64,000 nt of DNA from Rhea pennata (lineage: Eukaryota > Chordata > Aves > Rheiformes > Rheidae): NCBI RefSeq assembly GCF_028389875.1, contig NC_084666.1:59652422-59716421 (forward strand). Direction: 5' to 3'. A model generated the notes under the pieces. The model saw only the letters and a list, made by a program, of their open reading frames with translations, was not told the origin of the DNA and did no database searches. Below are positions 44,131 through 58,300 of the stretch, piece by piece. The translations under genes were made by a program, and so were the position numbers. The first letter of the stretch is position 1. Every line of letters starts with the position of its first letter.

Positions 44131-47100
44131 TTGTCTTTTTCTTTTCTGAGGCGCCTCTATTCTACTGTTTAAATGTGATGACTGACGTTTTTGAAGGAAA
44201 AGGTTGGAGTAGTTTATACTTGTTATGAAAAAGTTAGCCTTGCAGATTGTTTAAAATAATGCATTTCCTTGAAAGCATTTTATCCTTTCAGTAGCATTTT
44301 CATTTGCTTTTAATAAGAGTATTTTATATTCAGTTTTTATTTCTTAAAATATGTGAATATGCTGTGTTTTATAATAATTTCTTTTTTATCGTCTGTCTTC
44401 TCAAACTCAATTACATAACAGCTTGGTGGCAAAAATATTATCTGTAACTAATTTAAAGTACTTTGTTTATCAACAGTATTTAGCCTCTGGGTAAAAGGAA
44501 GAAGCCAGTACTACATGACTGTCAGTCCTCTGGGGATCTTCTGATATTTCTGTCTAGACTGCTAATAATTTATTGACTACACATTGAACAATTGTAATCT
44601 AACAAGTAGGATTTTATGCTCCACATTCTTACTGTATTTGATGTGTATTGTATCCTGTTGTCTTAGATATGGCCTAGAGTATTTTATTCTAGTTACTAAG
44701 GCAATCGAAGAACTGAAGCAGAGGATTGTCAAGGTTGCAGGTTATTCATGGTTGATCTGAAAGTAAAATTTAAAAAACATAGCAGAAATGTGCCCCTTTT
44801 TCCCCTACTGTTTCATGGAGTTTCCCAGAGTATTTCTGAGGCAATATTAGGGTGATTTCATAATGTGTACTATGCAAAACCAACTGCATATGTGCATATT
44901 AGCCCCAGGTAATACCCCTTCCATAGAAGTCAGTGACAGAACTCCAATTTCACTGGGGCCAGAATTCTGTCTCTGATGTCTTTTTCCTGCTTCTGCTCCA
45001 AGTAAAGCCTATTAAATGAATTAAAGCAGAGAGATACTTTGAGTCCAATGGAATATTTATTTCCACAATTATCAGTTATGGGGATTATGGAAAAAAGCAG
45101 CCAAGATGTGCTGACATATTTAAGTCATCTAAGAAATGTATATGCAAGTAGGAGAATTTACATCAAAAGTACAAGATTGTTTCTAGAGTCAGACAGTAAT
45201 AAAGAAATTTAACCTAAATTGTTCTGTTTCCTGATACTAATTGTTGTAACCTCTATTAAACAAAATAATACAATTTTTCAGGTGATCTTTCTTTGTTAAA
45301 TTGGAAGATGGGCCTTTTTTGGTTTTATTACCCCAGCCACATCAGATATCTTACACCAGTCATAAACAAAATAGCACATCAGCAGAGATCAATGCTAAGG
45401 AAACAATGCCCTGCTGTATGCAAGAAGGAATCTCAGATCGCTACTCTGTGTAGTACTTATGAAATGATTTCAGTGCTGACAACAAAGGACTTAACACATT
45501 AGGATGATTTGGCCTGTTAATCTCAGCTAAATAAAATACGAATATATGATTTTTATTAGTCTAATCAAAATATGTTGAATAGTAGTATCTTAAATGATAC
45601 TAGTAAGCATAGAATGAGGCCATAACTGTATAGGATTAAATTACGAACTACTCCTGGTGACTGTTATAACTGGTACCTGTTTATCGTCAATACTGCAGAC
45701 AATACAGGCCCTGAACCCTGGCTTTTCATATCATAAATGAATTTAAGGTGCTTACATTTTAAGGTGCTCCATTCATGGAGCTACTTGTAAGTACACATTT
45801 TTAACTTCATTTTTACATACTGTAGTCCAGAGAAATTTGTTTAGATTGAGAGAGAGCAGATCTGTTTCCTCAGCTTACCACACTGTCAATGAAAACATTT
45901 AAATGGATGTTTCTGTGCCCTTTATGTTACACATGGAGGCCTTAATGTAAATAAGAATGAGCAGAAAAAATCTTTGGGAACAAAGCCTTCTTGACCTTTT
46001 AAGCTATATATTCCCACCGCATTCCTGCCTTTTCATCATACATTCAGTCCACTTCTCTTTTGGAAGCAAATATGAGTGTCTTGTGATGAAGTGTGTGTGT
46101 TGTTTTAATTATGTTTGCTAAAATATTTATGTACCTGTGATTATTTACCTTTGTGTAAAAGTGTTCTTCATATGTTTTACCATTACATTCAACATGTACA
46201 CTGTTGAAAATTTAAAAGTATGTATTTGTTGATCTTTCCAGTCCTATAATGATAGAAACATGTATTCTCTCACTTCAGTGCCATCTCTTTGTCTACAAAA
46301 ATAAATCCAAATATTCATTACTGAAATTCTTGTACTTTTTTTCTAACGATAGTCTTTCCTCTTGTTACGACACATTTCAAATATCATATAGCTGTATTAC
46401 AAAAGAAATGTCCATACTAAAGCCCATTGCAGTCAGTAGAAAATCTCTAAATTTCCAGACTCCAGATTTCTAAAGCAAGGGAATTGGATCTTGGCAGAAA
46501 GGTTTGTTTATTGCTGTAGAACTTGCACAATAAGGACACATCTAGACTGATGCAGCTGGGGAACATTCCTGGACACTGGCACTCAATCCTGTGGGCTGTT
46601 GAATATTTAGCACATTGCACAGTTTTGGCTTGTGCCAATTAACACTGCTCTGAACAATTCCTAAACATGATTCAAGAATTAGCCTGGTCCAGGAACTATT
46701 TCCCATAGGCACTTTGACTATAGCCACCCAGCACTGGAAGTGTGCCTGCAAGCCTTCTCTGACAGTTAGCCTCAGTTTTAAAGAATGTTCTGGGCACATT
46801 CAATTCAGTAGTATATAAATAGCTCTACTAAAAGTTTCAGGAAGGCAGGAGGAACAGAGGTCTTACTCTGCTGCTGCTGTTAGTAACTGTAACTGTGTGT
46901 TGGATTAGAGCTACCAAGCCTCGAGCTACCAAGACTTTGAGGATTTAAGAACTGTGGGTAATTTGCCCACATCTATTGCTGTTGTACAGACCATCAACTG
47001 AGCACATACACAGTAGGCTCCATACTTCTCAAACATCTTAAGTGTCCTGAGCCCTTTCTGCTCCAGTGGCCCCAGAGGTGTACAGGAAACTGAAGTTACC

Positions 47101-48922
47101 ATTATATGCTTTGAGTATGAAGTGACATGGCCTGGCTTTGCATGTATAGGCTATCTTCAAAGGACAGGCAGTGCATATGATGCGTCTCTTCTATACATGA
47201 CTCTCTGTGCATATGCTTCTCTCATATTTTTGTTCAGACAGGCTCCTGGAAGCTTATGCGGGCTTGTAAAAAACTCGGTTCCTCTGGAACTTGTTCACAT
47301 TGCTCCTCATTATAATTTTTTCTTTAGCCTTTGCACTTTAAGACTTGAAGAATTCATATATTTTCATCATTGTCCATACAATTGTTGTATCATGTGAATA
47401 GTTAAGGTCCCCTAAATACAAGTATAATTCTTCTCTAGGAAAGTGTTTGCAGCCAAGGAGGTTACTCTTATAATGACTGATTTTTTTCCTTGATAAATAT
47501 CTTTGGGACTGTACATTTATCTTTGCAATTTATTCTCCAAAGTAAAGATCATAGATGTCGACATTTTCTTGCCAACTACCTGTCTTAAAACCAGATTTTA
47601 AATGTGAGAACTGTGTTTACAGACACAAATTTCAGCCACAAAAATACAGGCTAAATTTCCTGCTGATTTTTCCACTTTAAATCTCATTCTGTGATTTTTT
47701 TCTTCAGACATAGAGATTCTTTCTAAAACATACACTTTTGTAGCTGAACTCCACCAAAACTATTAATAAGCAAAATAACTAGAAGAAAAGTATTTTGTGT
47801 CTTTAACTAACATCTTCTAAGGGTTTAGTTCTGAGCTAAAACTTGATTAATGTGTCACCATGGAGCTTGCACAATTTTATGAATATTCTGATTTGATGAA
47901 AAAATGGATATCTGAGATCAGAAAGCATTTGCGTGTTGTATGCGTACTTAGAGAAGATTATGACCTGGAGAAACATCTAGGATATATATGAAAAGAAAAC
48001 AGCTTACTGAGTAAAACTAAATTTTCTATTTCAAAACACATACAAGCCAAACTGTATACTAGAATATCTAACATGTAGATGTTGCATACTTCTCAAACAA
48101 GAAAGCATTTATAAACAAGCAATTCTTAAACTCATATTTGCCTCTTACTGGTAAGCAGTTGTAACTGGAAAAACGACACTGAGAAAAAGTATCTTCTTAC
48201 TGAATTTGCCTCCTGTGTACTTATGGATGCATGATAGGAGTCTGATACTTTCGTTTCTAAAACATTAGAGCTTGAAAGTGTATCACAAGGAAGAAAACTC
48301 ACATGCTTCAAGTCCAAATATGTATTATGGCTGTAGGGAAAAAGGTATATGGAATTTATTTCTAGTAACAAAAACTTCTGTGGTAACATAACTCAGTGAT
48401 ACTAATTTGACATAACCAGTCATTGATGGGTTTTTTTAGTGTTGATTAAAACAAATGTTCTAAAATCATCCAGGAAATACCTTTGTACTTTTTCATACCA
48501 GCATGTGATCTTTGTCATAGCCACATTTACTGCATTTTCTGTAAACATATCCATGTGACAGGGATATTGATGCCTATAATTAAAGCTGAGTAACAGTCAA
48601 AAAAGAAGAGCCTAAGCTTGTCACTAAAGTAATGACAAAATTCTACTTAACTCTGGCTAAAGCAGAGCTGGGAAAAGAAGGTTCATTTCTCAGAGCTTGT
48701 CTTAAGCAGCCAGTACTAGGAGTGCATGGAGTAAATCTGTCATATTGCTCAGTTGTTTTACCAGAATCAGCATACCTCTCAAATACCTTGATGTTAGTGT
48801 CATTCTTCCTAACGTACTTGCTCTTAAATGACAAGCAAATATTTTAGACAAATTCTAGTTACCACTCAAGTAAAAGAAGAACATACAAGTAAAAATATTA
48901 CAGTCAGTACTTGCCAAATTGC

Positions 48923-48928
48923 TTTATT
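48923..48928 (-). terminator. MYOZ2: Candidate MYOZ2 poly(A) signal (proximal)
   Basis: AATAAA on the minus strand, 170 nt after the MYOZ2 stop codon. A second AATAAA at 48360-48355 would give a 3' UTR of about 740 nt. Which is used cannot be told from sequence. Confidence 0.4.
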
Positions 48929-49097
48929 TATGTTATGTTGACAGATGAAATTAGATGCCAAAAAAGAGATACTGTATCAGACATTACACTTGAACTACTA
49001 AGGAAAGATGTTGTCAGTAGCCTTTAGCAATATTTCAAACACTAATACACGGATGTTCAGCTTTCAGCGATTTGTGTGATACAGAGTGTAGCTTCTG

Positions 49098-49329
49098 TCA
49101 CAGGTCCTCTGTTTCTGGAACAGTGTTAGAATCCGAAGGATGAATGAACACTACAGGAAGATTCTCAGACGTCCATCCCTTAGGAGTCCTGTTGAAGGAT
49201 CTCCTGGTAGCAAGAGGGTTTGCAAGGATCATGAATCTGGGATCATTTAGCATCAGTAGGTTGAAATCTGGTACCTTGAATTTGACCAGCTTTGATGCTC
49301 TCTCAAAACCACCAAAGGGAGTAGCAACT
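49098..49329 (-). CDS. MYOZ2: MYOZ2 last coding exon with stop
   Basis: A coding part of 232 bp, acceptor TATCTGCAG, stop TGA at 49100-49098. One base completes Arg (AG+A). It then reads [50 protein letters not shown] and TVPETEDL. The C-terminal half is the most conserved part of the family and carries the alpha-actinin/telethonin-type binding region and the PDZ-ligand tail. Confidence 0.97.
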
Positions 49330-52300
49330 CTGCAGATATTAGAGAAATAAAAGTAAAATGTGATTTTAAAAAAAATACCTTTTCTCTTTTTCTCTCGAGA
49401 CCTGAAAAGGATAGAAGGTGCTTTAATGATGGAGATTTAGTATAATTTCTTGTTGACGTACTCATTTTTTTGGGAAAACTACATTCATTATTTTTCTGAC
49501 AAATTCTCTTTAAGATAATGTTTATTCTGCTTTGGATGTATCCTTGTTTTCAACCATCTTCAAATTTTTCAATGGATGGAAAAGCCAGGAAAAAAAAAAG
49601 GATGTTGCAAAAAAATCTTGTCAGTGGTGATTCACGGTTACTGAACTCTTTTGTAGGTGATAGTTGATAAGTCTGAAAGCATAGTTTGACAATATGTTCT
49701 CTGTAGCACGTAACTAGTTTAAGATATTCTCACCCCATTTTCTCCTATACCCAGGTGCTTGTTCCTCCCACTACACTGAATTTCAGCACCATATTTTTGC
49801 ACTAGTAAGAATGCATGTGGGATGTGCAATAATAAACTTGATCACTTAAGTGGTGTGGATTTTTTTTTAAAGTCTTCGCATCAAAGGAGCATTTTAAAAT
49901 CCAAATTATTTCAGCAGTTTGGTTTATATTGTTATCCTCAGAGAGCTGTAACAATAGAAGTGAAGAGGCAATAACATGTAGCATGAAGCAGAAGGAAATG
50001 GCCAAAGACAGCAGCCTTTAGAAAGGAGGGGAATGGGTGAGAACTCCTTGAACTAGCTTTATTGCTGCAGAAAATATTTATATAACTAAACCTTGAAATA
50101 CAGGCTGAAATTGGCCCGTTATCTACAGCTAGTGTTTTTCATGTTATTTAAATGTAAATGTTCCTTCAGATGATAAGCCTGAGAAACCAAAAGATAAGAA
50201 ATACTAAGCAGGAACTGACTGTTATATCCATCTGCAAGTATTTTAAAACAATAGTATTTTCAGATATCTTCCATGGTTCTTTTACACTTGCTGGTTTCTA
50301 GGTAGAGAAAATTAGGTGCATTTTTCTCTCACTTTTTTTCAGAATCCTTTGTATATGCAAAGTTTCGGTTCTAACCAAAAAGAATGCTGCACGTGCTCTG
50401 CATTTTGATCAGCTGCATGACTTAGCTGAGATATATTCTGGCCAGTAAAGAAGATTGTAAGATTTTTCAGCCACACAAGAATGCCTGATTTATGCGAATC
50501 TACATATATAGTGAGAGATGAAAGTGAATTTCTGTTGAAGTGGAATTTCACCAGCCTTTGTAAGCTTTATGCGTTTAATGTGGAACAACAGATCTGCTGG
50601 TGTAGATCTCCAGTGGCTCTGGGTACAGTAATGAACACCAACAGAAACTAAAAGTGACGAATTGAAGAGTTGACTAGGCTTTTCACTGAGGCAAGTGTAG
50701 ATAAAATCTATAGATAATTAAGTTCACAAAAATAAAGTGATGAATTCAGAAAAATGAAACCATGTGATCTAAAAAACATTACACTGCTCTATCATTGCAT
50801 AAATAATTCACTAAATTTTGGTGTGAGCAACTTTTGACAGAAGGACTAGTGTTAACTCCAAAGATCAATCCATGCAAGATAAAACAAAATCTTGAAAGTT
50901 CTGGGCGCATACACAGGAGTAGAAAAGAGGACTGCTTTGAATTAAGCTCTATAACTCTTTCTCAAATGAATATAAGACTAGATTTTGCTGCAGCAGCCAG
51001 TCCATACATTAAACTCTTGTGGTCAAAGGGAAATCTTTATGCAAAGTGCCCGTGGTATCAAGCATTTCTTGTGAAACCGTCTTCTAGGTCACAATGTCAA
51101 ATTGGATACCATATGATACTGATTAAAAATATTTGCCTGGTAATTGGTACAGAATGAGTGTAATGATCTACATCTTACTGGATCATAAAGATTGTTCTAA
51201 TTGCTACTCCAATTGAAATATACGTTCTCACATTGTTGTAATATTTAGTTCTCATCAATAGGTAAATTAAAGGGATGATCAATATCAATAGAATAATAAT
51301 AGCTATAAAAAAGCAAAACAAATTTATAGTGTAAAGCTTCCTGTTTGGAATATTTTTGCATTTAAATACAACAGATTTCTATAGGTAACACAAATAGGAT
51401 GGTGTCTTATGAAAATTCAAACAGCTTTTGTGTGAACAAAAACATGTAGTTCCTTTACAAAATCTGGCCTCAAAGAATTATGCGTTCCTACATGCTTTGC
51501 AAAGGAAAAGATGATCAACATAAAGGTGAGTACAATAATTGGCTAATAGGTGTTGATTTCCCTTAACAGCAGCAGTATATTTCTGAGAGCAGTGATTTGT
51601 CTGGTGACATGGTGTTGTAATGACCTATATTGTGTGCAGATCAACTGTACCACTTTAGCACTGATTCATTGTATAGAAGCCTAAAACTCATGTCTAAAAA
51701 ATTACACTAGTGATTGCTCACAGTAAGGATGGAAATCCTGGTTCAGAGCCAGAGGTAGTGGCACCAGGAAGTGTAAGAAGATTTTTAATATTCACTTTGC
51801 AGATTCCTAAAAAGTACATACATGATTTAACAATATGAGACACAACCGTGTTTATTTTTAACTGTTATGTTAGCAGGGTTCTTGTATATTTTAGTCTTTC
51901 TTACTGAGCATTATAATGTTTCAAGATTGGAGACTACTTGTAGTCCTATTTGGGGAAGTATGAAGAAATGTTAGAATGGCATTGGATTAGCACCTTCAAT
52001 TATGTAATTTCTCAGAATGTGACTTTCACATTTAAAAATGTGCCTGTCAGTCCCCCAAAAATCTGTTTATTGTTATTTCTCTGCCAAAACAAAAATAAAA
52101 GAGCAGAGGACATGACCCTGCAAAATGCTCAGAGATTATTAGTAGCTTATTGCAAGAGCTAGTGCCAGTTTCTCAAAGGTACTTAGGTGCTAAAGAACTG
52201 GCTAAGCACTCAGTTTCCACTAATCTCCTGTCAGTTGGAGTTAGGCTCCAAAAATTACTCCAGGGGTCTGAATCGCAAGACTTTTACAGTAGGATTCAGA

Positions 52301-55300
52301 ATTCATTAATCAATGAAGCAGAACCCAGTCCAGATAGACTGGATTCCTTCAGTGCTGTTGAAACAGTAGTCTTTGCAAAGCGAGAAAGCTGAGCAAGAAT
52401 TTATCCAGTAAGAGAGGCAAAACCAGTCAGACTTGCTTGTCTTATGTGAGCAAGATGCAGTGCTTTGTATGTCACCCTTAATCCTACATTTGGCATTTTC
52501 TCCAGCTCCAGGAGAGCAGATGGAATAAAGGTATTAAATTAGCTAATACTACAAACTCCTCAACAAATGTAGATACATGTTGTCTTTTCTGCAGATGTTG
52601 ACTAGATGCTTCCACGCTGGTAAAAGAACCAAGAAATTTTTTTCCACCAGTAAAAGGCTTTTCAATTCTAATGAGAATTAATTTCCAAGAGAAATCAGAT
52701 GGCTTGGTCCTGTGTTTCAGCATTTCCCCTGTAACACAGGTTCAGTTTCATCCAGGAGGAGGAAAGTAGTAGCCTTGTCTGAAGAGTCTATTACAGAGAT
52801 CCTCAGAACACAGTTTCTCTGATCATACACCCTGCTAAGTGCTAGCTGTTGTTGAAACATTACTGGCTATCTCGCAGAAAGCCCTGCCTCCAAAAGCTCT
52901 TGATATTTGCTGCCACCACTTCTTTCTCCATAAATCTACCAGCTTTGCTAGGTCCCTGGAACATAAAATGCCTGCCAGGCCCAGACTAGGACCTCTGAAT
53001 TCCTTAGACCTGATTCTGCTTCCGCTAAAGTTAATGATGAAACTTGCACTGATACATGGTCTTGAGTGAGCTCTTCATTGCTGGCAGTAGAAGAAAATAC
53101 CTGAATGTTGTTTGGTTCTGAGTATAACTGTAAGCCATCCTTGTGTTGGTGTGTTCCGACGCATCAGGCTTCCCTAGCTACCCTAGCTACTAAAGTCTCG
53201 TTAAGTCTTTGTCTAGGAACAAGGGGAACAGAGAGGAACCTGAATCTGACTTCCTTTTCTAATAGATACTACCAAAAGAATCTCAGGCCATTTTCTTCAG
53301 GAGTCCTATGCATTACGCTTGCTGTTAACTCTACCCTCACTGATTAATGGTGACTATATTAGTGTTTTGCAGAAATGTAGACTTAATGGTACTTTGCTGA
53401 ATGACAAAGCATGATAGCCTTGATTAATACTGACACTGATAACAAAATGGTGTCATTATATCACACTTCAGCAATTTAATACACTATCATTTGCTTTCTC
53501 TCCAAGACTACAATTAAAGAAATTAATGATGCTGTGACCTAAATGCACAGAATGACTTAGTGGGATCTAGGTACATAAGTCACAGAGGTACCTCATCCTT
53601 CATACAAAGCTCATAGGCAGCTAAATTCCTGAACTGCCAGTATTTTCCTTGTGTAAATGCTCAGATCTGCCATTATCTTATCCATATTGGCATCTGCATC
53701 TATCTTACGCCAAAGCTTATTTGTGATTACCTAGTTAATCTTTTGCCTAAAATTCCACACATAATGTGCTACTGCAGCAAGTTTTGAGCAAAACAGTGTA
53801 TTGTGGCACTTTCACTCAAAACCAATGACTAGTAATGTTGAACCTCAGTGTCTAATAATAACAGTTGCCTATTGTTATAATAATAGGTGACTAGAGCTGT
53901 TTTCAAGACATTTGGGGTTTCTTCAGTTTGAGAATGTTACTTTGTATAAGGTGTAGGTCCACTTTGTAGGAGTGGACTTAACTGCTTACCTATAGTAATT
54001 CCAGGGAGAATGAAGGCCTTTGTTTTGAAGCCAAAAAGGCTACCCAAAATACAGAGTTAATTGAGTCAGATTATGACTTTTAGTGTGGACATCAGGGGAC
54101 ACAACTAGCAGAGACAACTAGCAGGGGACAACAATAGCAGAGAGATACAGGTTCTGTTTTCTGCTCCTAAATCGGCTTACTCATTTACTGCAAGCAATAG
54201 TTAAAGAAAATGCATGAAAAGGCCTGAGAATTCAAATGAAGGCCCAAATTTCTCTTTCCCCAAGTGAGCTTAGCTAAGGAGCGAGGATATATACTCCCTC
54301 TGGCCCAGAGGTTTCTGTATAGTCTCACAAGTCTTAAGGCAAGACTCTTCTCTGGAAAAGCCAGGAACCAGGAGGTTATTTCTCTCCTCAGGGTTTAACA
54401 TTCATAAAGAAGTAAAACCCAAGCTAATCTCATCCTAGGAAAATGCTCTTGCCAGAGAAATGAACGTTATTCTCAATACACATACTATAAAAATACCTGT
54501 GACACTTGCTCTGTTTCAGGAAAGGAAGTCCTTGATGTAGCCGTGATCTAAGATAGGCAGCCAGAATTAGGTACTGATAGTCTTGAACAAAGAGAGGAAT
54601 TTAAGTCATACTTAGTTTTCTCTTGAATGTTTTCAGTGACTAGCTTGGCACGCGCAGTGTACTGGCTGTTTTGAATCCCATAATCAGGTACTCTCATATG
54701 CATTTTAGGAGTGTAGGCACCTAACTCTGGACAGTGAAATACTAAGGGCTACTATCTTGAAGTTCAGAACTGCAAATTCTTGCTTTCTTTCTGGATCTAG
54801 TCCTTCCTGCTAAAAAGTAAAATCTATATATTGTATCTATATATTATATCAAATATGTTGTGTGTATCAAGCAGCTTTTTTAGGTTTACCAGCCATTCTT
54901 TAATTTCATTTTCATTTCAAACTTTTTTTTTTTCAGTGAGAAGGAAAGCACTGGTTTTGTTGAGAATATTATGTATTGTATCTCTGTGTCTTGCATTTTG
55001 AATTTACTGGTCTCACAGTCTGGACCTGGATTTAAGTGGTTGCCATTAGGATCATAAGACATATATTGTTATTAATGGGACCTACATGTCACTTTTGATC
55101 TTTCCTTTCACAGTAATGACTGGCATGCTTGACAGTCAATCTCTTGACTGAGTCTGTCTCTATTTCTGTATACATGTATCTTAGGCTTTTTTTTATGTTT
55201 ATAATAACTATAGTACATGAACTGTGCTGTTACTGTTTCAGTGTTAGCAGCTGTGGCCACATCTCTCTGATAAGGATTTGTTATTTTGTTTTCAGAGGAG

Positions 55301-58300
55301 AATGTGCCACACAGACTTAATTGTTGACATAGTGATGTGTGTTGCTGTTGGGAAGTCAGAATTAATATACTAGTGTCTGCAGTGCCAATTTTGATGTTGA
55401 ATAGTGGAGTTTTTTCTCCTTGCACTTGTAGTAGAGCCCCACCTCTACTATAGAACACAAGTGATGTTATGAGATTTTTCTCTAAGTTTATATTGCTGTG
55501 AACTATTTTCTTTTTCAGTAAATAGCCACCTGGTGTTTTGGGGAAGGGTTTTGGTTTGACTGTGCTGCCAGTACCTCTCCAAGGGCCATTTAAGGGATAT
55601 TTGTCTGTGATTTCAGTAAATAAAGATACTGTGCATGGTATGAATGAAAGCATGACTTAAGCAAGGATGTGTTTTCAAACTTCCAAAATAGCTGCAAAAC
55701 CCAACAAATGTCAATATATCAAGAAATTCCACTGAAAGCCTCAGCATAGTAGTTACGACATAAATAACTTCACTTTCAGATCCCCCTCTGCTCCAAATAC
55801 AGCACTTTTTATCTAGTAACTGCTGTTTAAATTTTGGGTGCTCTATTTTCCTGCTTTTAAAGTGATATCCATTAATTTGTTATTGAAGGTTGAAGAAGAT
55901 ATTAAAAAATGTTAAGAATGATAAAATATGAAAGCTGCTACTTCTTGATATGAGGAATTGGTTGATCATTCCCTAAAAAACAAGTATGTCAAGTGTGAGT
56001 TGTGTGCAGTATACAGTTTACAAGCCAAATTTTAACAGAAAGTCTCCCAGATAGGTCTTATGAGATCATGATCTGGTACCCACCAAAGTCAACAGAAATC
56101 GTGAAAGAGGTCTGAAGCATTGTTATATCCTGTGTTTCCCATTTATTGGGTACACTGGATTCTCTTACTTTTCTTTCTTTCAATACTTTAAACATTCATC
56201 TTATTTTCTTGGTTCTGGAACTTAATTTATACTATACGGAGAGACTGGTTTCTCTCTTAAAGCTTTTGTATGCTTGTAATCTGGGCACGTGTTCATATTT
56301 ATACGTAAGCTTACAAACATAGTAGGGGTTTTCTATTTGTTTGTTTGTTTGTTTTGCATTTGATGGAAACATTACACTTCATAGTAATTCTTCTTTAAAT
56401 TATTCAGAATTACCTGTTAAAGCTCCTGTAGTCAGGCAGTTCTGGCTTTGCTTCAGGTTTAAAGAGTTTAGGATATAAAGCTTCCAATAGCTCTGGATCA
56501 TCTCTAATGGCCTCTATCCAGGGAGACTGATAATACTTTGGCACAGAAGTAGTGTTGAACTTTTCAGGAGGAATTTCTTTCAGTGGTCCAGAATAGCCTA
56601 CAAGGAGATCGAGGCAAAATTGTTAAAATAATACTTTGTGTTTTCTATTTCCTTACCACTATCCTATGTAAATAAGAAGTAATATACAACCATTTCACAG
56701 TGAGGCAAATTGAACAACAGAGTCAAGTGTCTTGCCCAAAGCAACACAAATAGAAAGCTGGCAGAGGGGTATTTATAGCTTTTTAGATAATCACTCCAAA
56801 GTATTTCACTCTTCTCTGAGGCTAAAGATAGTTTATTTTAGTTTTATTAATGGGTATTTCTAGCATCATAAGTATCTGTTTGAAACCAGAGTATATCTAC
56901 ACAGCTGAATAAATAGAAGTATTTTTAAAACAGCCTTTTCGCCAACATTAAGATAGTTCTATAGTCTTTGGGTGAATTTTTCCAAAAGCATTAAAAGGAT
57001 TTAGGATCACAGCCATTATAATTGAGTTTTTATCTCTGCCTATGTTAGATGCTCTAAAATGTCCAACTTAACTTTTTCTCTCGACCTTTCATCCTCTGAA
57101 AAAGTGAGGAATAATTTCTTTTCTCTGCATTATCATCTAAGGGTCAGGGTCCAGTCAGAATTTTACTAGGCAAGTAAATTCCGTACTGAGTGTGTTTTCT
57201 GCTAAAACTGAGTACAGGAAAAAATATTGGGGGAAAAAAAAGCAGACCTTAATGTACAATTTGAAGTATTAAAATGAACAAGGTATAGTCCTGTATGAGT
57301 TATACTATTTGTTTGAAAAATAAGGGAAATCTCTTCCTCCCTTTTAACTTTGATGTATATCTAGCTCTTTAAATTAGCCCTGTTTCCTTATATAAGCTTT
57401 AAGAAACCCCTGTGCTTTAAAATCTACTCTCTTTGCCAGAACTGAGACAAATACATGCTACCTACAAGAAAGTCAAAGATATCTTTCATGTCTTAGCAAT
57501 GGAAGTAGATTACTTCTATTTGCATTATATTTGGCCTGTGGATGCAGAGAGTCTTAGCAGTCACTAACAGAGTAGCGCTGACCTAGTTTATATAGCCTGG
57601 AAAAGGTCTGCACAAAACATGCATTAAATAATTCTAAACAAAGAATGAATTTGTAAAAACCACAGTCTGCTCATGGATAATTCATAAACAGGGAGAAGGA
57701 CTAAATCACTGAATAAATTAATTAAAACAAATGAGCCTTCTCTTGTCTTTAAAGAATACAAAATAAGACTTTCCTGTAGCTCACTGCTTTATATAAAGAC
57801 AACAGTACCCTCACAGTTAAGGACTTAAATAATGCAGAACAGTCTATACAGCCAGAGGCCAATTCCTTTCTCAGTTACTTCTCTATAAAGGATTCTAGCA
57901 AAACTTGCAGTGACTTCAGATTTACATTTATGGATAATTAAACTGCAGTGGGTAACTTCCAGACTGTTGAAAAGTTTATTGCAGATTAGAAACTAAGATT
58001 TAGTGAAGACGAATCAGTATATTAATTTGATTTAAGATCTGAGGATCTTTTTTCTCAGTATTAATTCAGAAGACCTAACTGTTTATTACCTGAACCAGAC
58101 CAATAAATAGAGAAGCAATCTCTATTGGTATTGATGTTTTAATTTTGGAAAAAAGTAGTGCAAAAGGCATATCTTTGATAGGCAAATCTTTGAAAATGAA
58201 CAGAAGCAAGTAACTGCAGTGCCTTACTTTTCTGTAGGAGATAAAGGTTAGTGTTAACTCCATCAATAAATTCTTGTTAATGATACTGTTGTATAAAGAG

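Larger units (their letters stand above)
33626..48922. other. Intergenic region between MYOZ2 3' end and USP53 promoter
   Basis: About 15 kb with no recognisable protein-coding exon on either strand; the short open frames lack family resemblance and splice context. It contains a T run (35507-35536), an old L3/CR1-like LINE relic (about 40510-41420), MIR-like fragments (about 42620 and 43130), and a second old LINE relic (about 43850-44130). The rest is AT-rich unique sequence that might hold enhancers for the muscle gene MYOZ2, but none can be identified by eye. Confidence 0.7.

Noticed and set aside
47122..47397. 91-codon plus-strand frame after a TATAAATA-like sequence at about 46813
   Set aside because: No resemblance to a known protein and no splice or conservation support; expected by chance at this length.
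49144..49350. 68-codon plus-strand frame
   Set aside because: Shadow of the last MYOZ2 exon on the opposite strand.
50834..51157. 107-codon plus-strand frame in a MYOZ2 intron
   Set aside because: No recognisable motif and length within the chance range for this window.
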